DNA from: Diprion similis
Taxonomy: Eukaryota; Arthropoda; Insecta; Hymenoptera; Diprionidae
Length of the DNA stretch: 64,000 bases
NCBI RefSeq assembly: GCF_021155765.1
Contig: NC_060114.1
Location: forward strand, 21,806,501-21,870,500
Direction of reading: 5' to 3'
Made by a program: the position numbers and the translations under genes. Within the stretch, counting starts at the first letter, position 1, and every line of letters begins with the position of its first letter. Below, piece by piece: positions 49,821-62,414 of this stretch. Below the pieces are notes generated by a model that was not told where the DNA came from, searched no databases, and saw only the letters and a program-made list of their open reading frames with translations.

Positions 49821-52037
49821 ACACGGTTACGCACAATTTATTTCGGATCAATTGGACGCTGAAAAATATATATAAGTTGAATTAACGTCACACACGTGTG
49901 CAGATAATGCCACTGACATCTAGTAAGTATAATATATCAATAGTTGACCGAATGGTTGGCTGTCGGGGTACCTAAGGTCTTCAATTATATTGCAGATCTG
50001 ATAGCGAGCAACCGGAAGTGATTATAATCCAACGGTCCTTACGTCGCTGGAGCCGCGGGTTCTATGTTTATTCGTCGTGGCCGTCCACGGTACCTACTTG
50101 TTCAAGTATCGCAGAATGTCCCGCTTGCATGCGAAATTATTAACCAGTGGAGGAAGTCGAGCTCACGTGCCAAAACTTGACGGCACGAAACTTTGAGTTG
50201 TTTAAACTCTGTAGACGGCCACTCCTCCGCATCGGGGCGAACTTTCATGCTTCACATTTTTCCGAGGCACGATACGCCCACGAAGCGGTCGAAAAACGGT
50301 TGCAAAAAGACGGGGTACCACATGCCCGCGATATATAGCAAACTGTATATATATATATATATAGAGAGAGTCGATGGCGGAGGCGAAATCGTATACATAT
50401 TTCCGAAAGAGAATAGCGACGCTATGTAGTTGGCCAATGATTTCATAACATTGCAGTTCAGCGGGAGGTTTTGTCGAGCAGTGAACGATGTCAAGTTAAT
50501 GGAATCGTTGGAGATGAATATCTTATCAGAAGAGGTTAGATAGAAAAGGCGCGAAACTTTCGCAAGCGCGATGTATGAGTAATAACATATGTATAACCTA
50601 TTGTATTATAAAGAGCGGAACAGACGCCAAAATTGGATACCGTCGACGCGTTCTATTACATTTTTACTAACTGGCTGGTGCCTTGAATTTTGTAGACCAC
50701 CTTCGAACAGTCGATAAACATTAAAAGAGAATTCTGGCGATAGAACATCGGCATTTTAGAGGGTGGATGAGGTTCAATCAATATTTAATTCTAATGTCAT
50801 AGGATTAATTTTCTGACTGGCTAAAGTTACAGGTATAGACTGGCATGTAGCCCTCTTTTATTAAACCTGGACATCACCGCCTGGACAACAGTTGTGTCGA
50901 ATGTATCGATTCCGCCCGCCTTTAATGCCTCCCTGTTCACTGTCTGTTTAAATCAATTTCAATGCGCGACCAGTCACGTTAAAAGAGACATACGATATCA
51001 TAGGTTATATTTTAAATAAGAGAAGAGAAATGTGTCAATAAGCAAGTGTACCAATAGAGCAACGTTCCGACCTACCGCAAACTAATCCAAGGTAACCTTT
51101 GCCCAACCTAACCTATCCAATCTTATCCCAACCCAACTACAAATTACTACTTAAACCTCTCCTGTCTTTCTTACTAGCGGGGATGAAAACGCGGTTATAA
51201 CCGTTGGACAATTCCAACGCTTGCAGTGAATTCTCTTCGGTTAATGCCGCAGGTCTTTCGGTAGTAAGAAAACACGAGAAAAGAAAAAAACGGAAATAGA
51301 TTTCCGACGTCGGATGAGCAGGTTATAGATAGAAGCCGAGAGCCAAGAGGAGGAAGATGACACGTGAAAAGGGCGAGCGAAGGAGCCGGAAGAAACGGGT
51401 GGTGGGTAATGCAATAAAAATTGTAAAGCCTGAAACTGTCCGATTGTGCTGCTGTGTAGTATAGGGCCATGTGGAGTTTAGGCTGTGAGGCCTATTGATC
51501 GGTGCTGGACGCACTTCGGCGCCCGGCACACGCGCATTCGTCTTCCCGTAAACAAGACAAATATCGTCATGCCAGCCCTGTAAACCTCCGTCGCCTCCCT
51601 CCGCTCCGCTCCAAAAAGTCCCCTCGGTTTTCACCCACTCCCACCCCTCCTCCCAGTCCTCCCTCCTTTCCTCCTGCCATGCCGCCTCAACCGAACCTCC
51701 GGCCCCTTCCGCGCCCTTCGCCGGAAGCCTAGATCTCCTATATACCGCGACCCTCGCGAGCCACTCCAAACCTTACATACCACCCACACTATATTTGAAA
51801 CTATAGCAACGCGAAATGAAACCCACCCCCCACACCCCCCCACCCCACCATTTCCCTCCGCGGGTAAAATTCGGATCGGGAACGAACGGACAATCAGATT
51901 GACCGACTGATATTGCATGTGGTGGTGACGACCACGGCGACCGTCCTGGGCCTCTCCATGCCCTCATTCGCAACCAGGATATATTATACCTACATCGATA
52001 CACATATACATTCGTATATGTGTTATGTGCGTAAATA

Positions 52038-52043
52038 CATATA

Positions 52044-52086
<43 letters not shown>
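52038..52086. repeat. (TA)n microsatellite
   Basis: About 20 nearly perfect AT dinucleotides. Confidence 0.9.
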
Positions 52087-52091
<5 letters not shown>

Positions 52092-52755
52092 CAGATATAT
52101 ATTTCTTCTCGATATAATGTTCAGGCGTATCCGCAAACAGGGGTCCGTGGGTGCGGAATGCCGGAAGTGACGTCACTCGTCGATTAATTTCACACTACTT
52201 TGACAAATTTCAAATCTTGATTTTCGGGACTTTTGTTAATTGTAATATTACGTTTAATCGAATCTTTTTCTCCCCCCTCCCAGGTATATACGATACATGA
52301 TTTCTGTACTCATATGCATATATTCACGTTTTACAGATCATTGCAAATGCTATCTCGTTTTTTTTTCTTATTGCTCAATTAAAGCCCTTAAAAAAATCTT
52401 AACGTACAGGACGCCTGCATTGGTTCATGGATATGATTTGAGATACTGAGTTGACGACAGCAAGCGTTGATTAAAGTGCGTTTGGGTAAAGGATAAGAAA
52501 GATGGGGGTCTAATGCCGGTAGATTCTGCAATGGAAGACAGAATGGAGAGAGAGAGAAAAAAGTGATAGCGCGAAAAAAATTTGTGAAAATGAAAAGTAA
52601 AAATAAAAGCCAGTCGCACCGCACGCCACGCCCTTCTATAAAAGCATTCCCAGTTGGTCATCCCCTCTCCCCCTCCCCCTCAATTCTCTCGCCCCAATTT
52701 TATTTTCCTTCTTTCTCGGAAAATCGTTACCAAATTAATTTCGTTCGTTACTGGA

Positions 52756-52810
52756 GAGGAAGAGGGAGAAAGCGAGAGGGAGAGAGAGAGCGAGAGCAAG
52801 AAAGACAGAG
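52756..52810. repeat. GA-rich purine tract
   Basis: GAGAGGGAGA-type purines, including several GAGAG motifs on the plus strand. Confidence 0.8.
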
Positions 52811-55800
52811 AATGGAAAAAACTCGGCTTATTAATACACCGAAAATAAACCGTGTATTGTAAATACAGTCACATCGTCGAACTTGGATCGAATTAATTGT
52901 TATCGATGTAATAATCAGAGCAATCTATGCGTACAACGTTTTTGCACGTAACGACAACGTTTTTGCTCAGAACGAACTAAACAACGCTTGTATGACTTGT
53001 TTGTGTTTTCTCTGTTTCCGTTCATCTCGCAACATGTTTAAAAATCGATTGCGCACTTATCCGCTGAAGGTAAGCGCTGTACGGGAAAATCGGGGCTTAT
53101 ACTGTTAATGGACAAGTTGGACCTGCAGAGACACTCTTAAGCGTCCGGAAGTTGAAACAGCTGAACGTGTATGGTTGAGTCGTGCAGTTATAGGTGTGCA
53201 GACAACGAGGAGTGTTTACATCAGGTGCGCGAACGAGGTTGAGGATCGGGCCGGCAAATAAGGGGTGTTTTGGCGTGATCTGCGCACGGCGCGGCGTCAG
53301 ATGAACCCACGTGTCGCGTTCACATGCAAAAGACGTCCAGTGGCGGGACGGACGCGGACGCCCTCGACGATCAGCAGGGAACACACAGTCTGGCTTGGGA
53401 AACGCATCGGGGAAGAGGCGGCGTCGCAGCAGACTTGCGTCTACTTTTCTCTCAACACTAACAATAATATCAATAACAAGAGCACCGCTATTTCGTAACG
53501 ATTAAAAGCCAGCACTTCGGTTACCGCGCGGCTTTCAACGACCAAACCGATTCAATCGAACCGTTATTATCAATGCTTCGGATAGACCAAGTGCGGCTTA
53601 CGCGTAACGATGATATTTATTTTATCGCAATGTCTGAATTCTTTCAAAAATCGAAGCCACCCTGAAACTGCACAATGCTTTCGCTGATTCAACTTGTCTC
53701 TAAAAATTTTTACTGTCTGAATACGGGGAATGTATGATAACGATTGAGTTAAATAAGCAAATAAATTTGGAAATCCTTTGCGTTCGACAGTTACTGATAG
53801 CTCGACGCCGACGTGCAAATCGAGCGACAGAAAAAACCGCATCGATAGATGGACACACCCGTTTTATACAGACTGGTGTGTCAATTACTTTTTCCTCTGA
53901 TCAGAATGAAAGAAATTATTTCCCACAAAGCTATGCCCTGGTTTTTTAGTTCTCTACTTGACGCTTCATAGTATAAATTGTATTTTCTGTGTTCAAGTTT
54001 TTTTGATCGCTCGTTACTCGCCACCTGCTTCGAAATTTACAAAATTCACATTCATCTACCACTTTCGGCTTGAGGGGTTTTCCATTACATTCAAAAAGTT
54101 GAATGAACAAACTACCGGGCAATATATAATTGCGTCACCGAAACAATACACCGATGATTTACTATCAAGCGTCTACAGAATTCTAACAGAATCAGTGCCT
54201 ATGTAGGCATAATAAAACGTTTCTCCACTTTTCGTATCTTCTTGTTTCTATAGCCAGGCACGCGTATTTTAGAGCACAAAACAGTATTTGTTTACAATTT
54301 ATCATATTCTCTCACAAACGAGTTGATCCCTGTTTAAGAACTGCATAGTATTGCAATCAGTTTTACGGACTCACCGCCACTTTTTATCAGTCCGATAAAA
54401 ATTTCGTCCACCCTCAACAACAACAATAAACAGTAGCACTTCTGTTTCTTCCATTATTTCTCTGTCTTGATTTATATAATTACTTGCTTATTTTCCCGCG
54501 GTTTACCGTGTTTATATTGAATACGCATAATTTTACAGAACTACAGTTTATAAGATTGTCTTCGCGGTTTAAAACATTTAAATATTATTATTTCTAGTTA
54601 TTATCGTTTTTCTCTCTTTTATAAACTTACAACATGTCGTCGGAACGGATATTCGTATTGTAAACGGACACAAATCACCTGTCGCAAATACGAATAACTG
54701 TAATTGATTGTCACACGATGATGATCATTGAATAAGAACAAACACCACATGCACCAAAAAACACAAAAAACACTTCGGCAGGCAAGTAGATAAAGTTATA
54801 TTCAAAAAAAGAACATCAAGAGGGAGTTAATCACACTGTGTTTCAGTATGTCAATGTGAATGTGTGTGTGTTTGCGTGCGTGTGTGTGCGAGGAGTGAGC
54901 AACATAACCCAGAGTGAGAGATTGAAGGGGTGCACGTGTAAAATCAGTTCCGTGGTGAGGGATTAAAGTGTGCAAAGTGTTTGAATACATACTTGAGGGT
55001 TTTGAACGAAAACAAGGGGAGGAAATAAAAAGTGACAAGACTATAAGGGAGAAGTGAAATCGGGGGAAAAAATTTTTTTAAATTACCAACAAACATATGA
55101 CTATTTTTTCTTTTTTTCTCAACAAACAAAAACTAAACGGAATATCATTTCTTTCTCTGTTGCAATACGTAATTGTATAACAATTTGTGACAGTTGTGCG
55201 TCGGCTACTTACAATTGTTTTGGCCATCATGCCACGATAGCGGCCATACTTGATATGAGAAAGTATCCCCACATTGTCCGCCAGGCCGTCCACTAATTCT
55301 ACCTCCCCTCCCCCTCCCTGTCCCTCGACGCCCCCGCAACCCCCACCGATCGTACGCGACTGAGCCTGGCGTACGAACTACCCCCACGAGCCTCCGAGTC
55401 CAGGAATGGCCTCAGCGAGGGGCGCCACCGTTCCACAAATTCACGTCAAAATTTGTCTTGGGCAGCTTTTTATATCATGTTTCTTTTTGTTCTCGTTCAA
55501 ATAAAGGTACCCTCAAAATTTTACTACGAATCATCGATCTGCTTCCGGATATTTTACAACCAACTGTTCATTCGCAAACTTATTAAATTAGATATTTTTT
55601 ATTAGATCAACCCGTCACGTAGCAATAATCTGCACAGCTTCACCCTGTCCGGGATAAATCGCACATCGAAGAATATAGAAAACATAAATAAACGCAAGCT
55701 TGAATAATAATTACATACTGAAACGAGGAAAGTGAAGAACGGTCAAAGCGTACGGGAGGAGGGGGGGTAGGGATTAGATTTGGGGGGCAGACGGTTCGGC

Positions 55801-55964
55801 GACTGACCTAAAGGGGCGCAGTCTACAGCGGCACAGGAATCTAATCTGGAAGTACACATCCCTGGCATATTTCGAAAGACGCGGGGAGTTTCGGAAGAGT
55901 CACCCATCACTGTTTACTTTCTCCCGTCATCAAACCGCCCCCCACTCTGCTTCGCGCACACGCA

Positions 55965-56045
55965 GACGTAGAGCGAGAGAAAGAGAGGGGGGGGGGAGGT
56001 AGGAAGCGGTGCGAGAGAGAAAGAGCGAGAGAGAGAGCGACGGGT
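55965..56045. repeat. GAGA/G-run purine tract
   Basis: GAGAGAAAGAGA units flank a run of ten G (55987-55996). Repeated GAGAG is the core of GAGA-factor sites in flies; whether it acts that way here is not shown. Confidence 0.75.
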
Positions 56046-56184
56046 GGAGGGTGGACAGAGCGTCGCGCCTCCTCATACTTCGAGGTTCGTTCTAAACTAT
56101 CGCCGTCCTCCTCCCAATTCGGACGCGGGCAGCCCCGCTGCTCGCGCGACTCACGAGTAGATTTTTACCCCAGTTCACAATTCT

Positions 56185-56245
56185 TTTCCTTCCCTTCCCG
56201 TCCCTTCCCTTCCCTTTCCCTTCCCTTTCCCGCCCTTCTTCCCGG
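56185..56245. repeat. (TTCCC)n pyrimidine tract
   Basis: About 60 bases made almost only of CCTTCCC and CCTTTCCC units on the plus strand, a near-mirror repeat. Confidence 0.85.
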
Positions 56246-57799
56246 GCCGCTACTCTCCGCACCGAGGCTGTCAGAAATACGGAGGGAAAGAAAGAACGAG
56301 GTAGGGGCTGTAGGCGGCGGTGGGGGTGAGGAGGGGGAGGGGGAGGTGGTCACTTGGAATTTGGCCACCGTCTCTCCCCGAAACTCGAGCACCTCTCCCA
56401 ACGCGTTTTGCCCCCCTCGCGGCGCAGCGCCAAGCTCTAACCCTCCGGCTGCCTGCCCCTCACGACCAACAAATTAGTTTAGCCTCCCGGACAAGTCTCT
56501 GCTGGTAGAAGCTGTACGTATGTATTCACCTACACTTCCTTCGCCGGCTATGTGGTTCGACGAAAAAAAAGGAATCTATACCTATCTCTATAAGTATGAA
56601 ATTTCTTATACATAAACTATTTACCAAAGTATAGATTCGAGCTGGGTAGTAAACATCATTTCTATACGTCGTATTCGACGTTATAATGTCACGTTTATTT
56701 CTTTGATAGATTTATTCTCATTTTCCGCGGGAATCTTATTTCCATACGGTACGACAATTGAAAATCTACCCCGCGGAAGAAAAAAAATGAGCAATTGAAT
56801 TGCGTCGCGAGTTTACAATCCACGCTCGTACAAATTGTATTAGGCATGTATGCAAGTCCGTAACAGGTTAGTGACAGGCACGTGGTGGATGGTGAAATAT
56901 TAATTGTTAGAGGTAACCTGCTCGAACACACTTGTGTTCCTGCAAACTCGAGAACCTAGGCACGTATGAATCCCCCAGTCTCCAGGTAGAGCGTGGGGTG
57001 GGTGACTAATACTCGATTGCAAGGTCCGGATCAAAAATCGTCGTATAACGCCATAGCCGATTGCATGATTTATATGATTGAATATGAAATTAGGTGATTT
57101 AGAGAACGTACAGGGAGCCGGCCTGTGAGCTATGACCAGCCTGGACTGTTGGCAATAACCCGGAGGCCCGCACGCAACGCAGTCTGAAATATTAACCACA
57201 ATAATGAGGCAGACGGTCTGCCAGTATTAATGGTATTAACCTGAAGAAGGTGGGTTTAAGGTAATAATTTTGATCGGTATGAAAAAGGTGTACTTATATA
57301 TTTTCATTCGTGACAGACTGCATGCAGGTATGCGTTACGCCGACGTGGGGATCACCATTCAACCGGTAGCAGTACTCGTTTCCGTCGATAACGCCCGAAG
57401 AGAGGAAGAAAACGCAGCGAGAAAAGAGAAAAAAGTACAAAAGTAAGTTCTGAATGCAAAACGAATCTTACATTTTGGTGAAACACCGGTTTTACAATTT
57501 CCACACGAAATTCTGAACTCTAGGTTGAATCGCGAAGGTCCTCTTAACGAGTAGACCGCTATAGCGAGCGCAGCAGCTTGTGTCACCTCTACTCTCATAG
57601 ATCCTTTAGCTGGTAGTACTCGGAAGTGATAAAGGCGACGCCGTTCATCACTCACAATCAGTGATCATTACGCAACACTAGTTTTCTTTCATAACGTAAG
57701 AAGACATTTCTTACATAAGTGAATTGACTTTTTCATTCCAGTTTCAGTCGTAGAGCAGCATTTTTTTTCATTTATTGCTGATATTTCTACGACCCTTAG

Positions 57800-57988
57800 G
57801 ATGCTGGGCACAGCTTGAAGATAACAATAGACACCTACGTGGGATGTTAAAAGAACATTCGACAGCAGCAACGTCACTCGACTTGACCACATACGGAATC
57901 ACAACGTCACATTTCGTCACGGCGAGCAGAAAAATACGTTTCGCCAAACCTGAGTATGAAAATTTTTTCGCGAATGAATCGCAGTTAG
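57800..57988 (+). CDS. Candidate symmetric internal exon of an unknown gene (189 bp)
   Basis: A T-rich tract with a TGCTGAT branch-point-like motif and CCCTTAG acceptor ends at 57799. A consensus donor TTAG|GTAAGT follows 57988. Between them one frame is open throughout (starting GA TGC TGG, about 62 residues: CWAQLEDNNRHLRG... to ...NFFANESQL). The exon is phase 1 at both ends, so it could be included or skipped without shifting a frame. The peptide is mixed and not low-complexity, but I do not recognise it. No partner exon was found. Confidence 0.3.
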
Positions 57989-60900
57989 GTAAGTCGCCAG
58001 GCTTCGATGAGTAACGAATCGCGTTCCATAAAAATGACCGAGATTGCATTCTGAAAGGTTTCGTGATAATAAGTGAATATTAATGAGAGTCCAATTCATC
58101 CAATTTCAACTCCCATAAATTCCTTCCAATAAATAAACAGTGTGTTTTCCTACACACCATTCAATTATTTCAGCAGCAACCAAATGAGAATGGTAAATTT
58201 TTCGTCTGTCGATTCACCGTCTATACAAATAACAGTGAAATGACGCCACTGAGCACGCGATTAGCCGTAGAGCGCTGGCTGCAGTAATTGGCTTGAAGCG
58301 TGCAGGTTTCATAAATAATATTATCACATGCAAGTCCGTACGAATTTTCAAGCGAAGCACCGTCGCTGTTGATAAGATGATTTCTGTAATCAACAGCACG
58401 ACGTATTCATTCATAAAAATCACGAAACGCATGTTAATCGCTGCTGTATTTTTATAGCGATGAAAACAGTCATGATAATAAAACCATATACGATATCAAA
58501 ATTCTTCGTAGACTGACGGGCATCGTTTATATGATGAAAATTTATTCTCCACTCGACGGACTCAGTAGAGTAATCAACTTTGTTTACAGTAGTGTAACTG
58601 AATTAGGAGTAAAGAAGACAACTCGACATCTTATCTCTGATTTCAATCACTTTACTACGGCTATACTGCAGCTTAAGGCACGTCGCATAATCTTTTAATT
58701 TAGAATAAATATCCAGTATCAGTCTAATGTGTATAGCTACAAAGTCTGAGACGCAATTTTTGCCTATCCTCCCCCAATAAAAGACGCGGTAAAAGATCCT
58801 TACGTGATTAAAAAAATTAACTTTCAAGTCTGGAAGATCTTCAGCAACGGTTCAAGAAAATCCACCTACTTCATAGAAATTGTATAGATATACCAATATA
58901 ACGTAAGCCACGGTATACACATGTACAGTGTATGTATTAGGCGTAAAAGCCCATAGAATATCGAGTTACGAGTGACACGTGCCTGCAGTCAATGGCGCGC
59001 ACTGCAGAAGAGCAAGAGAAGTATCGCTCTCCTCCTCCAGGTACCTACATGGCCCCCACCTGGATTTCGAAATTCGAAATCATTCTTCACTATTCAGCAA
59101 AGGGCAAGAAACTCTCTTCGAATTGGCTGCACCCAAAATAGTAAGGAAGTCTTTTCGGTCAATGAGATTCGGATGATATGATGGGTTCAAGTAATTTATA
59201 TTCACTGAATTATTTTCCCTTTAGAGATGTGCCAGAACAGCCTTACAGCTGATTAATGATAAATTGAACATGTATCGGTGAGTACATCCCGACGATACGT
59301 ATAATTGTACACATAAGAATGCCATATTCGGTTTTCGTTTTTTCCGTAAAAGCTCTCTTCCCCCCCCCCCCCTGTTCACCTAATTTTAGCATTTCGTTTT
59401 TCGGGGAGTCGGGAGAGAGAGAAAAAGATTGAAAAAAGATACTGAAGAGAAAAAGAAAACGAAGGAAAGAGAGAAAAAAAATTGTACAGAAAAAGCTGAC
59501 AAAGGGGCGCGAGAGGTGGGAGAAAGGGAGGCATTGTCCAGCTGTCCTTCCGTATCCGACTGACCGCTCTGCGAGTCCGTGGTCCCTGTAGACCCTCGCG
59601 TAGACCCCGTATAGGCCGCAGTGAAGGTCGTAACAATATCGCATTGATCGTGAGATTTGGCTTTGGCGTTTGCGTACCTCACTGCTTGTTTGCAGCTCCG
59701 TATTTCATACGCGGGAGCGGGATGAAAAAATTAAAAAAAAAAATCGGAAAATGCCGCTACCAGTTTTTACTTTCGGCTGTAGGGTCGAGTTTTGCCGGTC
59801 GCATCTGCTTGACCCTTGCGGTAGGTATTAGGTATTAGGTTGGGTATCGAATATCGTAGCTTTTGAACCGAAAGCGATGGCGAGAAACAAAGAGAACGGA
59901 ATTTCTATCGTTTTGGAAATTTCCACCTATGTGCGGTAATATACAGTCGTACCGGTGATGTTGAACACCGAGTTCCATCGATGGACAGTCCACGATATCC
60001 GTTTCAATGTCCATCTGTCAGTTTCGCCCATCTGCCGTTTGTTCATCCTAAAAGCTTCTCGGACACCGTGGCTGTATCAATTCAAACAGACAATTCTCGA
60101 AGCATATCACGATACGACCGTTTTCGTTTTCGGCTCGTAAGCAAACGGTGGAGATAATTTCTTTTCGTCAAAAACTCACACCGGAACGGAGACTGATCCT
60201 CACGCCGGTTTAGTACATCTATGTATCTGGCATGGACGATCTATGCTACATAGGAAATGTAGGTACCTGTTGATCCGTGAAAGCATGCAAAGATGTATGG
60301 CGCGCCTGTTGAAGCCGACGCTAGTTTGGGCTAGGTTCGGTTTATTAACCGAGCAGCGCTTCGATGCATCCACAGGTCATAGGTTCGTGTGGTATATGGA
60401 GCAGAAGATCTATACATCCGTACTCCTTCCTCGGATACCGGGTGCAATCGAATATACATATACTTATTTTGATTCATTAGCAACATCGTCGTCTTGCTAT
60501 AGTAGAAATCTGCTCTTACGGTGGCACATCACTTTAGCAACCTGGTCAGGATCTTTGGTTTAAGAGTTCATAGAGTAGCAAAGAAAAACCTGGATGTGGT
60601 TACGACGAGCAATCAGAATTGAATGAAAGGAAATAATCAATAACAATCGGAGAAGAAGAATAGCCGAAATTTGACTGGATGTTTTATCAAATTGTTTCAG
60701 TCAGAATGTCTCGCACCTCTGTACAGCCCTACAACATACGACAATTTATTCCCGTTAATTCGCGACCACGTGAATATCACGAAGGCTACCTGTGAATGGC
60801 ATAATTATCTGTTAAGAGGGTGCGTGTATGTAGTTTGTGGATGTAAGAACATAAGTGGCTTGATAAGACCGAGATAAGAGGTCAGCTGTTGCATTCCTGA

Positions 60901-61640
60901 AAAAAAAATATCCGTGTTAGTCATAATGAACAGTGTTCCGTCTGCATGGGACTGATGCCCACGTGCAGACAATTACTGGAACTCTGCCGCTGATAAGTTG
61001 ATACGGTGACATAAAACGGCGGTGCAGCAATGAAATTTTTACAATGAAACGAAATTTGAAGTAACGTTACTCTAAATTTTTCCACTTTTCATCTTCTTGA
61101 CCACAATACCTGCAGATATCTATGTTTTATTAGGGATTATCCGAGCACGCGTCGTACTTCGACGATATCAGGACTGATCATTGAAAAGGTACAATTCTCA
61201 ACATGCGTAGCATCAACTGAAGAGAGCAAGAACCTTCCAAAAAAACGAACCTGAAACAATACCAGAACTACGCGTAATTATCCGTCTTCGCGATGTGTGC
61301 ATAATTGGATCAATTACTGGTCCTTAATTGAGAAAAAATACTTGTGTCATTGTTTCACTCGTTGAGAAACACTCCGCTGGAGAACACTTCAGTGAATACT
61401 CTGTCGGTGGTGACTTTAACTGAAGTGGACAGATGCAATCGCATCTTTTCCGGTATCTGGTACGAACATCGATAGATGGTTTCCGGCCGACACTCAGTAA
61501 CGAGCTGCTGCTGGTACTCTCACATGGTAACCTGTCATGCGGTACCAATAAGTACTGTTTTATCGACTCAGCGCTCCAGTGAAATCCCGCGATTCGTAAA
61601 TTTGAAATAATTCCAAGTTCTAAGATTGTTCACCAACGAC
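57989..61640. other. Unassigned region upstream of the coiled-coil gene
   Basis: Only short ORFs without motifs. A C13 run lies at 59360-59372, with GA-rich sequence just after it (59412-59480). Confidence 0.4.
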
Positions 61641-61662
61641 ATCGAACACGTCCCTTGCAGAG

Positions 61663-61669
61663 TATAAAA
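61663..61669 (+). promoter_or_regulatory. TATA-like box upstream of the coiled-coil gene
   Basis: TATAAAA lies about 525 bases before the ATG at 62188, at the left edge of a more G+C-rich, probably 5' UTR, segment. TATA-like strings are frequent in AT-rich DNA, so this is weak. Confidence 0.2.
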
Positions 61670-61933
61670 TTTTGAAAAAACCACAGTAAGTTTACGACGA
61701 CTTGAATAATGAACTTCGCATTTGGAATGAAACATCGAACGGTCCCACCTTACCAGTAAGATGAAAGCAGCAAACCCGAGTTCGTTGGATGAACTCTGGC
61801 TGAGCGCGCAAGCGCGCTGCAGCAGCTAGTCGTCCACCGGGTCTGGTAGGGTTCCGGTTCGCCGTGGAAAGTCCGAGACTGGTTTTAGAGGTAAGCACTA
61901 ACAAGCAGCAGCCAGCGGGTACCGGATTACAAG

Positions 61934-61969
61934 ATGGCGAGCGTGTGTCGAGACTCGTCCGCGTCGTGA
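61934..61969 (+). CDS. Upstream mini-ORF or alternative first coding exon
   Basis: AAGATGGCG starts an 11-codon ORF (MASVCRDSSAS) that overlaps a perfect GTGAGT donor after 61965. Read as an exon, 61934-61965 ends in phase 2, the same phase as the coiled-coil exon that ends at 62414. Both could therefore splice into the same downstream exon as alternative N-termini. Unspliced, it is a short upstream ORF in the 5' UTR. Confidence 0.3.
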   Translation: MASVCRDSSAS

Positions 61970-62187
61970 GTTTATCTGCGACGGCGTGGATCGCTATCAG
62001 CGAAGAAAAAACAGCGTCGAGTTGATTGCTACCTGCGGGTGATGTAAGACATGTTATGGCAATAATCGCACGCTCGTGGCTGGAATTGGGTGAAGTGAGA
62101 ACGGGCCGATAAACGCTTGTTCAAAGTCAGAAATACAGAGTGTATAGTAAGCAACGTACCCCCGCGGTGTGTGAAAACAAACAAACA

Positions 62188-62414
62188 ATGAGCGACGTGA
62201 CGAGCATCGGCGACCCGGGAGGGTTTCCGGATACCGACCTCGAGGCGATGCTCGAGGAAAAGAACCAGCTAATCGCGAGACAATATGCAGAAATAGAAAG
62301 GATTCAGCACGAGCTTACGGACATCATCGGTGAACGCGACGCGTTGTTGTGCGAAGTGTCAAAACTCAAGTTTGAACTGGAGATGGCTGATTTGAAACGC
62401 CTACAGGATGACAG
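62188..62414 (+). CDS. First coding exon of a coiled-coil protein (partial gene)
   Basis: ATG at 62188 sits in a good context (AAACAATGAGC). The exon encodes 75 residues plus two bases and ends at a consensus ACAG|GTGAGT donor. After about 16 acidic, Gly-containing residues, the rest is strongly helical with heptad-like hydrophobic spacing: LEAMLEEKNQLIARQ, then a second stretch with many Glu/Leu to the donor. A parallel coiled coil is expected, as in scaffold or cytoskeletal adaptors. I cannot name the family. The intron continues to or past the window end. A TATA-like box and a G+C-rich 5' region lie upstream. Reading from the earlier GTG at 62140 adds 16 residues, but ATG is preferred. Confidence 0.65.

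Larger units (their letters stand above)
49685..57799. other. Long unassigned region with GA, CT and TA tracts
   Basis: No supported gene. Simple-sequence tracts include TA/GA at 50345-50370, C/T-rich sequence at 51597-51680, TA at 52038-52086, GA at 52756-52810, a TGTG run near 54858-54890 and a GC-rich purine/pyrimidine zone at 55.9-56.4 kb. The G+C-rich parts near 53.25-53.42 and 55.3-56.5 kb are possible promoter areas, perhaps for the zinc-finger gene. Confidence 0.4.

Noticed and set aside
51080..51130. CCTAACCTA-like sequence, possible reverse telomeric repeat
   Set aside because: Degenerate and short, within ordinary C/A/T-rich sequence.
59819..59845. GGTATTAGGTATTAGG, resembling insect TTAGG telomere repeats
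   Set aside because: Only two or three imperfect units; not a telomeric array.
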